A stretch of 13,009 bases of DNA from Christensenella sp. UBA5394 (GCA_002409725.1 DHOI01000141.1:1-13009); one strand, 5' to 3'; counted from the stretch's first letter, positions 1 through 6,538 are shown. Program-made: numbers and translations. Notes: generated by a model not told the origin, from the sequence alone.

Positions 1-116
1 GTGCGGTTGGCCAGCTCCGTTCTGGTGGCCCCCTCGCCCCGATAGATCGCTTCAAACACCATGCGTACGTTGTTCTGCCGCATGGATTCCCGATCCAGCT
101 TGCTGATCCCCTTCAT
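1..116 (-). CDS. ROK-family transcriptional regulator, N-terminal fragment (cut by the window edge)
   Basis: Only the first 38 codons are inside the window; the gene continues past the left edge. The visible peptide has the pattern of the winged-helix DNA-binding domain at the front of ROK repressors (XylR/NagC/Mlc type): a polar stretch, then MRQNNVRMVFEAIYRGEGAT followed by RTELANRT, matching the usual N-x-x-x-V...I...G...SR-x-ELA-x-x-T. I start it at the ATG at 116 because GGAG lies 6 nt upstream; an in-frame ATG at 128 has no visible ribosome-binding site. The sugar-kinase-like ROK domain cannot be seen, so the effector is unknown. Its upstream region holds a good promoter and several dyads, which would fit autoregulation (inference). 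Confidence 0.72.
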   Translation of the reverse strand, partial: MKGISKLDRESMRQNNVRMVFEAIYRGEGATRTELANR

Positions 117-129
117 TGGCTTCTCCATT

Positions 130-273
130 TTTAACTTGAATTTAAATAATTTGGCGAAATTAGCGTGATACGTGTAGCCTAAACGGCAAAAATCAGATTA
201 AATTCAGCGAATTATTAACATCACATTATGAATTATAGCAGGCATTTCCAAAAAAGCAATATGTTTTTGGAAA
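130..273 (-). promoter_or_regulatory. Promoter and dyad-rich control region of the ROK gene
   Basis: Reading leftward, TTGCTT (254-259), a 16-bp spacer and TATAAT (232-237) form a sigma-A-type promoter with an extended -10 (TGC just before TATAAT). Three dyads surround it: TTTCCAAAAA / TTTTTGGAAA (245-273, perfect 10-bp arms, 9-nt centre, covering the -35), AATTC-AGC-GAATT (201-213), and TAATTT-GGCG-AAATTA (147-162). The last two lie between the expected transcript start (about 225) and the gene. They could be operators for the ROK protein itself or weak RNA hairpins; the sequence alone does not decide. Confidence 0.55.
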
Positions 274-294
274 TTCGTATACTTTTTCTGCCGG

Positions 295-322
295 AAATAA
301 AAAAGGCCCCGATATGGGGGCC
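295..322 (-). terminator. Intrinsic terminator after the SpoU-family gene
   Basis: On the minus strand GGCCCC and GGGGCC pair across a 6-nt loop (305-322) and are followed by TTTTTTATTT. It starts only six bases beyond the stop codon of the methyltransferase gene, so it ends that transcript before the ROK promoter. Confidence 0.85.
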
Positions 323-327
323 GCATC

Positions 328-1089
328 CTATTGGTGCATGCGCTTGGCCAGCTCGTAGATGAGGATGCCCGCGGCCACGGAGGCGTTGAGGCTTTCGGCA
401 AAGCCGTACATGGGCAGGCGGTAGCGGTAGCATTGGCTGGCCACGGCCTCGGAAACGCCGCTGCCCTCGTTGCCGATGATTAGGGCGCAGCGCTCGCCGG
501 GCGCCGGTAAAGAATCCCCGCCCTTGAGGTGGCCGCAAACGCACACATAGCCCTGCGCATGTAGGCGGCCAATTTCCCTTTCCAGGTCGCCCTGCCACAC
601 GGGTAGGTGGTAGATGCTGCCCATGGCCGCCCGGAGGGGCTTGGGCGCGTAGGGATCGGCACAGCCCTCGCCAAGGAGCAGGCCGCAAGCGCCCATGGCA
701 TCCGCCGTGCGCAGGATCGTGCCGAGGTTGCCCGGATCCTGCACTCGATCGAGCGCCACGATCAGGCCCGCCGGATAAAATTCCGGCAGGGGCGCATCGG
801 GCGTATGCACCGTGGCGCAGACCCATTGGGGGGTATCGGTGAGGGTGAGACTTTCCATTACAGCCCGCTTTACCGTATAGACCGCAGCCCCGCTGCCCGT
901 GAGCACCGCCTCCATCAGCTCGTGCCCTTCCTCAACGAAGGCGTCGCCAAAGGTCGCGCCCGAGATGATGGCCTCGCGCACCAGCTTTTCGCCCTCCAGG
1001 AAGTGCAGACCCTGCTCGGCCCGGCCCTTGCGGTTGGCCAAGGCCTTGGCCCGCTTCACCCTTTCATTGCGTGTGCTTTCGATCAGCAT
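328..1089 (-). CDS. SpoU/TrmH-family RNA 2'-O-methyltransferase
   Basis: Predicted 253-residue SAM-dependent RNA ribose 2'-O-methyltransferase with the knotted SPOUT fold. The three signature motifs are readable: motif 1 DPGNLGTILRTAD (118-130), motif 2 IGNEGSGVS (205-213) and motif 3 LPMYGFAESLNASVAAG (225-241). The first 100 residues fit the small substrate-binding domain found in RlmB/YsgA-type enzymes. I start at the ATG at 1089, because GGGAGG lies 5 nt upstream; an upstream in-frame ATG at 1116 sits inside the promoter. The gene directly follows infC-rpmI-rplT, a placement common in Bacillota for a ysgA-like gene, so a ribosomal RNA target is plausible, but the target nucleotide cannot be told. 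It appears to have its own promoter, overlapping the rplT terminator. Confidence 0.9.
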   Translation of the reverse strand: MLIESTRNERVKRAKALANRKGRAEQGLHFLEGEKLVREAIISGATFGDAFVEEGHELMEAVLTGSGAAVYTVKRAVMESLTLTDTPQWVCATVHTPDAPLPEFYPAGLIVALDRVQDPGNLGTILRTADAMGACGLLLGEGCADPYAPKPLRAAMGSIYHLPVWQGDLEREIGRLHAQGYVCVCGHLKGGDSLPAPGERCALIIGNEGSGVSEAVASQCYRYRLPMYGFAESLNASVAAGILIYELAKRMHQ

Positions 1090-1117
1090 GCAGTCCTCCC
1101 TCAATATTCCTGCCATT

Positions 1118-1126
1118 ATTATAGCA
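1118..1126 (-). promoter_or_regulatory. Extended -10 promoter for the SpoU-family gene
   Basis: The minus strand reads TGC-TATAAT (1126-1118), an extended -10 identical to that of the ROK promoter. The -35 region is poor (TTTTAC at 1140-1145, 16-bp spacing) and lies within the rplT terminator hairpin. The transcript would start near 1111, about 22 nt before the ATG at 1089. Confidence 0.5.
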
Positions 1127-1157
1127 TAAAAACGGCCCCGTAAAACGGAGCCGTTTT
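1124..1157 (-). terminator. Intrinsic terminator of the infC-rpmI-rplT operon
   Basis: Two 12-nt arms, AAAACGGCTCCG (1157-1146) and CGGGGCCGTTTT (1140-1129), pair across a 5-nt loop with one G-U pair, and are followed by a T-rich tract on the minus strand. It begins 15 bases after the rplT stop codon. Confidence 0.85.
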
Positions 1158-1172
1158 GATTGCCTCTCGGCC

Positions 1173-1529
1173 TTAGGCCAGGGCTGTCTTGGCGGTTTCC
1201 GCCAGCTTCTCGAAAGCGGGCATATCATTCACGGCGAGATCGGCCAGAACCTTGCGGTTCACATCCACGCCGGCCTTCCTGAGGCCGTCGATCAGGCGGC
1301 TGTAGCTCATGCCGCAAAGGCGCGCGCCTGCGTTGATACGGGCGATCCACAGCTGGCGGTACTCACGCTTTTTCAGCTTACGGCCCACATAAGCGTAGGC
1401 CATGGATTTCATCACCTGCTGCGAGGCGCTACGGTACTGCTTGCTCTTGGCGCCATAATAGCCCTTGGAAAGTTTAAACACCTTGCGGCGCTTCTTAACG
1501 GCGTTAACTGCTCTCTTGATACGTGCCAT
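1173..1529 (-). CDS. rplT: Large ribosomal subunit protein bL20
   Basis: A 118-residue protein, the normal length for bL20. The start MARIKRAVNAVKKRRKVFKL, the basic N-terminal arm, and the later stretches YRQLWIARINAGARLCGMSY and LADLAVNDMPAFEKL are typical of the family. bL20 binds 23S rRNA early in 50S assembly; in Bacillota it also represses its own operon by acting on the infC leader (known for Bacillus subtilis). GGAGG lies 9 nt before the ATG. It is the last gene of infC-rpmI-rplT, 14 bases after rpmI, and a strong terminator follows. Confidence 0.98.
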   Translation of the reverse strand: MARIKRAVNAVKKRRKVFKLSKGYYGAKSKQYRSASQQVMKSMAYAYVGRKLKKREYRQLWIARINAGARLCGMSYSRLIDGLRKAGVDVNRKVLADLAVNDMPAFEKLAETAKTALA

Positions 1530-1543
1530 GGTTATCTTCCTCC

Positions 1544-1741
1544 TTACTTATACGGGATCAGCTCGCGGATCTTATGGGCTTCGCAATCGGCAATATAGCC
1601 GGTTTGACGCAGGCCACGGAGGCGCTTGGTGCTTTTCTTGGTAAGGATATGGCTCTTATAGGCCTTGCCTCTTTTGATCTTACCGCTTTTGGTAAGGCTG
1701 AAGCGTTTGGCTGCACCCCTGTGGGTTTTAATCTTGGGCAT
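1544..1741 (-). CDS. rpmI: Large ribosomal subunit protein bL35
   Basis: A 65-residue, very basic protein beginning [20 protein letters not shown], the hallmark start of bL35, and ending in the usual [12 protein letters not shown] tail. It is a small structural protein of the 50S subunit. AGGAGG lies 10 nt before the ATG. It sits between infC (21-bp gap) and rplT (14-bp gap), the universal gene order, and is almost certainly cotranscribed with both. Confidence 0.98.
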   Translation of the reverse strand: MPKIKTHRGAAKRFSLTKSGKIKRGKAYKSHILTKKSTKRLRGLRQTGYIADCEAHKIRELIPYK

Positions 1742-1762
1742 TGGGGGGTCTCCTCCTGTTCG

Positions 1763-2278
1763 TTAGTTGTTTTTAGGGGTTAATATCATGAACATATTGC
1801 GTCCCTCCTGCTTGGCAGGGCGGTCGATCGCAGCATTGTCCTTGATCATTTCGTAGAAAGTGTTCATCACGTCCAGGCCGATATCACCGTGCTTGGCCTG
1901 GCGGCCGCGGAAGCGGATCGAGACCTTTACCTTATCCCCGTTGGTGAGGAACTTGGTGGCGTTTTTCGCCTTAACCTCCATGTCGTGCAGATCGATGGTG
2001 GCGCTCAGCCGCACCTCTTTAAGCTCGACGACCTTTTGGTTTTTGCGCTGTTCCTTTTCGCGTTTGCCCTGCTCGAACTTGTACTTGCCATAGTCCATGA
2101 TCTTGCACACGGGGGGCGCGGCGTTGGGGGCGATCTTCACCAGGTCCAGCCCTGCCTCTTCAGCCATGTTGATAGCAACCTCCAGGGTAACAACGCCCTG
2201 TTGGTTCCCGTCCGCATCGATCAAGCGCACTTCCTTGTCGCGGATTTGCTCGTTGATGAACAGATCATCCTTAGCGAT
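1763..2278 (-). CDS. infC: Translation initiation factor IF-3 (probable AUC start codon)
   Basis: IF3 binds the 30S subunit, prevents premature 50S joining and proofreads the initiator codon. The N-domain is recognised from INEQIRDKEVRLIDADG and KIMDYGKYKFEQ, and the C-domain from KEVRLSATIDLHD, GDKVKVSIRFRGR and the end GRNMFMILTPKNN. The reading frame has an ATG at 2293, but no ribosome-binding site precedes it. Instead GGAGGTG (2291-2285) overlaps that ATG and stands 8 nt (counted from GGAGG) before an ATC codon at 2278. I therefore place the start at ATC 2278, giving 171 residues that begin (M)AKDDLFINEQIR, close to the usual family start. Non-AUG starts are known for infC in other bacteria, where IF3 uses them to repress itself. 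If the start is ATG 2293 instead, the protein gains five residues. Confidence 0.95.
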   Translation of the reverse strand: MAKDDLFINEQIRDKEVRLIDADGNQQGVVTLEVAINMAEEAGLDLVKIAPNAAPPVCKIMDYGKYKFEQGKREKEQRKNQKVVELKEVRLSATIDLHDMEVKAKNATKFLTNGDKVKVSIRFRGRQAKHGDIGLDVMNTFYEMIKDNAAIDRPAKQEGRNMFMILTPKNN

Positions 2279-2293
2279 GGTGGACACCTCCAT

Positions 2294-2416
2294 TGATTAA
2301 AATAAATTAGCGGGCATAAAACTGCCCGCTAAATCGCGTAAACAAACCAAATTGGTTGCCATGACCGCGCCTGGCCAAACGCCGGCGGGTGAGAAGCGGG
2401 CGGCTCCTGCTTTGCC
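2294..2416 (-). promoter_or_regulatory. infC leader: L20-leader-type transcription attenuator
   Basis: The untranslated leader of the infC operon (about 140 nt to the ATC start) ends in a terminator-like hairpin. UUAGCGGGCA (2332-2323) pairs perfectly over 10 bp with UGCCCGCUAA (2316-2307), and UUUAUUUUAAUC follows immediately before the coding start. Upstream in the leader, GCCCGCU (2401-2395) repeats the sequence of the hairpin's second arm, so it can pair with AGCGGGC (2330-2324) instead and prevent the terminator from forming. This matches the L20-controlled attenuation known from Bacillus subtilis infC. The L20-binding part itself was not identified from sequence. Confidence 0.75.
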
Positions 2417-2422
2417 TTAAAT

Positions 2423-2451
2423 AGTATATGCGCAGAAAGGCCGCCTGTCAA
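2423..2451 (-). promoter_or_regulatory. Strong promoter of the infC-rpmI-rplT operon
   Basis: TTGACA (2451-2446), a 17-bp spacer and TATACT (2428-2423) give a near-consensus sigma-A promoter on the minus strand. The -35 is only ten bases beyond the stop codon of the upstream M14 peptidase gene, and no terminator lies between them. Confidence 0.85.
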
Positions 2452-2461
2452 GCGTTTTTTA

Positions 2462-3736
2462 TTATCCCCTTACCCAATTCGCCACGGCGGACAGCACATC
2501 CCGGTTGCGGAACCAGACGTTGGAGAACTCCACTTCCAGGAGGGGGGCCGTGCGGGTGCCGATCTCGATGGTGACGGAGGGGATCTGGCGTTTAAGCATG
2601 GCCCAGTCCTTATATCCGCCGTAGCTGTCGCCGCTGTTGCCGATGGGCTCGTAGGCGCTCACGGCCTTGATGGCCTCGGCCAGGCGCAGCGAGGCCGCGT
2701 TCACAGCCGCGTCCTCGCCGAATTCCCAATAGATGGCGCTGCCCGTGGCGTGGTAGCTGAGGGTGGCGTCAAACTTATATTTATCCGTATAGGCCACAAG
2801 GGCCTTGGTCTCCGGTTCGCTCTCCACGGCCGTGCCCCGGTAATTCATATAGGAGGCGGCCTCGGTGGTATCGACCTTGTCCCACTCGGCGTCAAAATTG
2901 CGGTTGAGATCCACGCCGTTGGCGTTGGCTTGCCACTCGGCGAGGTACAACAGGCCCGTCGCTGTGGAAAGGCCCTTGATGCCGTCGCTCTTGTAGACCT
3001 CGACAACGGCCTCCGGTATCTGTGCGCTCTGCTGGATGACGGAACCGTCCGGATTGGCCATGGGCAGGATATGGAAGCAGACCTCCGCTTCGCCACCCTT
3101 TTGGAGCAGCCGCTCTGCCATGGCCGTGCAAAGGAGAGCGCACATGTTCTCCCGGGCGTGGATAGCCCCCTGCACCAGCACGTGATGCGCCGCCTTTATA
3201 TCGCCGATGACGATGGCCTGCAACTCGCGGCCCTGCACGCTCTGGCCAGCGCTTTCCAGCGTGCATAGATCTGGATATTTTGCGGCCAAGGCATCGAGGT
3301 CTGCCATCATTTGCTCGTAGGTATATTTTTCCGCGGGCTTGACGATAGAGAGGCCAAAGGAAGCATAATCCTCGGCCTTGAAATAGCCGGCGATTGCATA
3401 GCCCACCTGGCCGCCTTCCACCAGCTGCACCCGGGCAAAGCGCTGGCTCTGGTAGCCCAATATCTTCACCTTATCCCCTGTGACCAGGGTGCCGATCTGC
3501 TGGGATTTGGAAGAGGATTTTTCACGCAAATTAATGCTGTTCTCGCACTCCACCACAAATATATCGTCCGTCACATAGGGGGCGGGCGTAGGCTCGGGCG
3601 TGGGTACGGAAACGGTCTTGGGCGATTCGCTGGGCGTGCCGGATGCAGCCGGCTCCGTCACATCCACATTCTGCGCCTTAGGCGCGCAGCCCGTGAGCAG
3701 CAGCAGGCACAAAAGAAACGCAAGAGGCTTTTTCAT
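2462..3736 (-). CDS. SH3-domain M14-family zinc carboxypeptidase, lipoprotein
   Basis: A 424-residue protein exported to the outer face of the membrane. Residues 1-17 are a lipoprotein signal peptide with lipobox LTGC (Cys17), then a Pro/Thr/Ser/Glu-rich linker (about 25-55), an SH3b-like domain (about 58-120, with INLREKSSSKS) and an M14 peptidase domain (about 137-420). The zinc and catalytic residues are visible: HARE (H193, E196), DLNRNF (276-281), LSYHATG (H329) and the catalytic glutamate in TIEIG (E391). SH3 plus M14 suggests a cell-wall peptide as substrate, such as gamma-D-glutamyl-diamino-acid bonds, but this is inference. The start ATG (3736) has GGAGG 6 nt upstream; longer in-frame starts run back into alaX and are rejected. 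It lies 46 bases after the AlaX gene with no promoter seen between, so the two are probably cotranscribed. Confidence 0.9.
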   Translation of the reverse strand: MKKPLAFLLCLLLLTGCAPKAQNVDVTEPAASGTPSESPKTVSVPTPEPTPAPYVTDDIFVVECENSINLREKSSSKSQQIGTLVTGDKVKILGYQSQRFARVQLVEGGQVGYAIAGYFKAEDYASFGLSIVKPAEKYTYEQMMADLDALAAKYPDLCTLESAGQSVQGRELQAIVIGDIKAAHHVLVQGAIHARENMCALLCTAMAERLLQKGGEAEVCFHILPMANPDGSVIQQSAQIPEAVVEVYKSDGIKGLSTATGLLYLAEWQANANGVDLNRNFDAEWDKVDTTEAASYMNYRGTAVESEPETKALVAYTDKYKFDATLSYHATGSAIYWEFGEDAAVNAASLRLAEAIKAVSAYEPIGNSGDSYGGYKDWAMLKRQIPSVTIEIGTRTAPLLEVEFSNVWFRNRDVLSAVANWVRG

Positions 3737-3782
3737 AGCCATCCTCCTAAGTAATGATCGTGAGATAGTGATTGACTCCGTG

Positions 3783-5024
3783 TTAGGCTTTAAGCGCCTG
3801 ACGACAATAGGCCCGCATCTGTTCCAAAGCATCTTGCGGCCGAAGCGACGCGGTAATGGCCGCGCTGCCCTGGGCCATGTCCTCCCGGCCGCCCCCCCGG
3901 CCGCCGGTCAACCCATTGAGGGCCAGACAAAGCTCCTTCATGCTGGCCACAACGCCTTGCGAGCGGGCCAGCTGGTAGAGCAGAGAGCCATCCCTGGCGC
4001 TGAGCAGAATGGCCGCCACGCCCGATTGCTTGCAAAGCAATTCAGCCAGCGTTTTCAGCTCGGCCATATCCAGGCCCTCCAGCAGGACTGCGCATAGCCG
4101 CAGGCCGCCGATCTCCTCCGCCGCAGCCAAGAGCTCGGCCGCGCGATAGGTGAGCAGCTCCTCGGTGCGGTGGCGCAGCTCCTTTTTGCAGGCGGCCAGC
4201 TCATCCCCTTGGCGGAGCACGGCCTCGCCGACTTCAGATCCCTTGGTGGAAAAGCGGCGGGCCAGCTTGTCCAACACGATCTTCTCGGCCAGGGCTTCTT
4301 CTACCGCCCGCATGCCGCAGGCAAACCACAATCGCGTGCCGCCCTTATACTTGATGGCGGAGCCGATGCGGATATATCCGACCTCGCCGCTGCTATGGAC
4401 ATGCGTGCCGCAGCAGGTGCAGGAGTCCACCCCGCCCACGTAGATGATGCGCACCTCGCCAGTCAACCCGGATGCCTTTTTGCGCAGCTCCAGGCCATCG
4501 AGCGCGGCCCCATCCACCACTTGGATTTCGGTGGGCAGATCGGTCTGCACGGCCTCGTTGGCCGCGCGCTCCAGCGCCCATAGCTGTTCCTCTGAAAGGA
4601 ATATATCCAAATCGATGGTTGCGTAATCATTCGCCATGTGGAAGCCCACATTTTTCGCCCCAAAAAGCCGGCTAGCAAGGCCTGAAAGGATGTGCTCGCC
4701 GCTGTGCTGGGCGCTGTGATCCCGCCTGCGAGCCTCGTCTGCCTTCACGCGTACCCGTGCGCCAACCTCCACAGGCCGGTCGGCAAGGTGCCATACATCC
4801 TCCCCATCCTCACGGGCATGGGAAACGCGGGCCAATTCGCGGCCTGTTTGCAGATGATACAGCCAGCCTTCATCGCTCAATTGACCGCCGACCTCGGGGA
4901 AGATGGTGGTGGCGTCCAACAAAATCTCATAACCGCCTTCCGCCTGGCGGCAAGCGAGCGCCTGCGCCTCGCATTCCAGGCTGCCGGCCTGCTGTTCCCG
5001 GGGATAATAGAGCCGTTTCGTCAT
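3783..5024 (-). CDS. Alanyl-tRNA editing protein, long AlaX type with DHHA1 domain
   Basis: A free-standing 413-residue relative of the editing half of alanyl-tRNA synthetase; it would hydrolyse Ser-tRNA(Ala) or Gly-tRNA(Ala) in the cytoplasm. Order of parts: a beta-barrel domain (about 1-95, with FPEVGGQLSD), the tRNA-SAD editing domain with zinc motifs HSGEH (H107, H111) and CCGTH (C204, H208), a helical linker (about 240-300), and a C-terminal DHHA1-like domain with GGRGGG (374-379). There is no aminoacylation domain, so it is not alaS. The ATG at 5024 has AAAGGA 9 nt upstream. An extended -10 promoter precedes it and the M14 peptidase gene follows. There is no obvious link between the two products. 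Confidence 0.9.
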   Translation of the reverse strand: MTKRLYYPREQQAGSLECEAQALACRQAEGGYEILLDATTIFPEVGGQLSDEGWLYHLQTGRELARVSHAREDGEDVWHLADRPVEVGARVRVKADEARRRDHSAQHSGEHILSGLASRLFGAKNVGFHMANDYATIDLDIFLSEEQLWALERAANEAVQTDLPTEIQVVDGAALDGLELRKKASGLTGEVRIIYVGGVDSCTCCGTHVHSSGEVGYIRIGSAIKYKGGTRLWFACGMRAVEEALAEKIVLDKLARRFSTKGSEVGEAVLRQGDELAACKKELRHRTEELLTYRAAELLAAAEEIGGLRLCAVLLEGLDMAELKTLAELLCKQSGVAAILLSARDGSLLYQLARSQGVVASMKELCLALNGLTGGRGGGREDMAQGSAAITASLRPQDALEQMRAYCRQALKA

Positions 5025-5053
5025 GGTCTAAGTTCCTTTGAAATGATAATGCC

Positions 5054-5062
5054 AGTATAACA
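5054..5062 (-). promoter_or_regulatory. Extended -10 promoter for the AlaX-M14 pair
   Basis: The minus strand reads TGT-TATACT (5062-5054), an extended -10. No convincing -35 is seen at 16-18 bp. The transcript would start near 5047, about 23 nt before the AlaX start codon. Confidence 0.45.
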
Positions 5063-5111
5063 CATCTGCCAAAATTTACGATGGGCACACCGGAAACATT
5101 TACAAATTCGT

Positions 5112-5138
5112 AAAAAAACGGGAGGGATCGACCCTCCC
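5112..5138 (-). terminator. Intrinsic terminator after the PpiC-type lipoprotein gene
   Basis: GGGAGGG (5138-5132) and CCCTCCC (5126-5120) pair across a 5-nt loop, followed within two bases by a run of seven T on the minus strand. Confidence 0.9.
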
Positions 5139-5154
5139 ATTTCACTATGCCTGA

Positions 5155-6366
5155 TTAGCTCAGGCCCACGTAGCTGACCCGCTTTTCGTAGAACTTGATC
5201 TCGATCTCGCTCTTCCATTGCTCCAAGGCGGCGTTGTACGCGTCGGACTGGTTTTTGTTGTTGAGGTAGGTGATGATATCCTCCTGCACATCCGCAAAGG
5301 GGATGGGCTCGGTGCTTACATCGCCCACCCGGCGGATGATGTGGTAACCGTAGGAGCCCTCCACCAGGCCGGAGGTATCGCCGGTTTTCTTAAGCTTCAT
5401 GGCCGCATCGTAGAAGGCTTGGTCGTATACGGAATCGTAACCCTCGCCGATGACATAGCCCTGGGTTTTAGCAGGCTCCGCCTGCATACCCGTGTCCTCA
5501 CCGTATTCCTCGATCAGCGCATCGAAATCTTCACCCGCGTTTACCTTTTCAAGGATGGACTCGGCCACGACCTTGGGATCGCGGAAGGAGGCGGAGTCTG
5601 AGGAAGCGGTTTCGCCATCCTCGCCGGTTTCGGCGGAGGCATCGGCCGGGTCTTCCGTTTTGATGAGGATATGCTTCACGTAGAAGAGACCCTCGGGCGC
5701 AACCAGGGGCTTGACTGCGCCGGTATAGCTATAATACTGGTTGTCCTGATAATAGGCGGTGGTGTCCGCCGCGTATTTCTCGCGCTCGGCCTTGATCTGT
5801 TCGTCATACCAGGTTTGGGCATCCGCCTCGGTGGCCGCAGCTGCGGTCGCCTTAACCTGCTGCGTCAGCTTATTGCCCAGAGCCACGTCCATGGTGGCCT
5901 CCTCGGTCTCTTTCTTGACGCTCTCGTAGGTAATGCCATTGGATTTATAGGCCACATTGAAAGCCTTGATGGCAGCGGCTGTGCGCGCGGCTTCATCGGT
6001 GATGGTCTCATCCTGATACTGGCTCAGGTAGTTTTCCATGGTGGAAGCGGCTTCTTCGAGCGCCGTAGCCTTTTCTTCTTCCGTTAAGGTAAGCCCCTGC
6101 TTATGTGCGGCGGCGATGGGCAGGGCGGAATCCACCAGCATGTCGAAAATGCTGGCACGGGCTTCCTTGAGCGCCTCAGCCGTAGAGGTATCCACCAGGC
6201 CGTAGGAGGAATAGCTGTCGAACAGACTGTAAAACTGGGAATATGTGATCTCTACATCCCCCACCTTGCCCACCACGGGATTGGATATCACCGCGCTGCA
6301 GCCGCTGAGCATCAGGGCCGCGATCAGCAGAGCGCATATGCGCAGGAGGGTCTTGCGGTCGTTCAT
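5155..6366 (-). CDS. Parvulin-type (PpiC/SurA/PrsA-like) peptidyl-prolyl isomerase lipoprotein
   Basis: A 403-residue exported foldase. Residues 1-23 form a signal peptide with lipobox LSGC (Cys23). A SurA/PrsA-like N-terminal region (about 32-200) begins VGKVGDVEITYSQF. The parvulin domain (about 226-348) is recognised from LFYVKHILIKTED, DFDALIEEYGEDTGM and LVEGSYGYHIIRRVGD. Between its first strand and the rest is a low-complexity acidic, Ser- and Ala-rich insert (about 239-262). In Gram-positive bacteria such proteins fold secreted proteins outside the membrane. The start ATG (6366) has AGGAG 8 nt upstream; a longer in-frame start at 6402 falls at the expected transcript start and is rejected. 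A near-consensus promoter lies upstream and a terminator downstream, so it is probably transcribed alone. Confidence 0.9.
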   Translation of the reverse strand: MNDRKTLLRICALLIAALMLSGCSAVISNPVVGKVGDVEITYSQFYSLFDSYSSYGLVDTSTAEALKEARASIFDMLVDSALPIAAAHKQGLTLTEEEKATALEEAASTMENYLSQYQDETITDEAARTAAAIKAFNVAYKSNGITYESVKKETEEATMDVALGNKLTQQVKATAAAATEADAQTWYDEQIKAEREKYAADTTAYYQDNQYYSYTGAVKPLVAPEGLFYVKHILIKTEDPADASAETGEDGETASSDSASFRDPKVVAESILEKVNAGEDFDALIEEYGEDTGMQAEPAKTQGYVIGEGYDSVYDQAFYDAAMKLKKTGDTSGLVEGSYGYHIIRRVGDVSTEPIPFADVQEDIITYLNNKNQSDAYNAALEQWKSEIEIKFYEKRVSYVGLS

Positions 6367-6405
6367 TTCATAATCTCCTTTATCTAATCGCTTGTTAACC
6401 ATATT

Positions 6406-6434
6406 ATTTTATACGCTTGCACCTACGCTGTCAA
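6406..6434 (-). promoter_or_regulatory. Promoter of the PpiC-type lipoprotein gene
   Basis: TTGACA (6434-6429), a 17-bp spacer and TAAAAT (6411-6406) on the minus strand. The start of transcription would be near 6400, about 34 nt before the ATG. It is back-to-back with the pgsA promoter on the other strand. Confidence 0.75.
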
Positions 6435-6460
6435 CCTGCCACAATGCTGTCATTTTTTTG

Positions 6461-6489
6461 TGGCCTCTAAGGCCAAAAGGGAGTATAAT
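6461..6489 (+). promoter_or_regulatory. Probable pgsA promoter with a dyad in its -35 region
   Basis: A perfect TATAAT lies at 6484-6489. The -35 position at 17-bp spacing (6461-6466, TGGCCT) is poor and is itself one arm of a perfect dyad, TGGCCT-CTA-AGGCCA (6461-6475). Such a layout would suit an activator- or repressor-controlled promoter (inference). Confidence 0.45.
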
Positions 6490-6538
6490 GGTAAGTGGTG
6501 GGGCTTTTACCCTATATACAAGCGATAAGGAGGCGGAC

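Noticed and set aside
2345..2357. Dyad AACCAA-A-TTGGTT in the infC leader as an operator
   Set aside because: It lies within the transcribed leader, the arms are short, and it is more simply part of the leader RNA structure; not enough to call a protein-binding site.
3737..3832. Longer N-terminus for the M14 peptidase
   Set aside because: It would run back into the AlaX gene and place the lipoprotein signal peptide inside the protein. The ATG at 3736 has a good ribosome-binding site.
6392..6538. Longer N-terminus for PgsA
   Set aside because: It would translate the promoter region; GGAGG directly before the ATG at 6539 and the typical MKHIPNILSGLRL start decide the matter.
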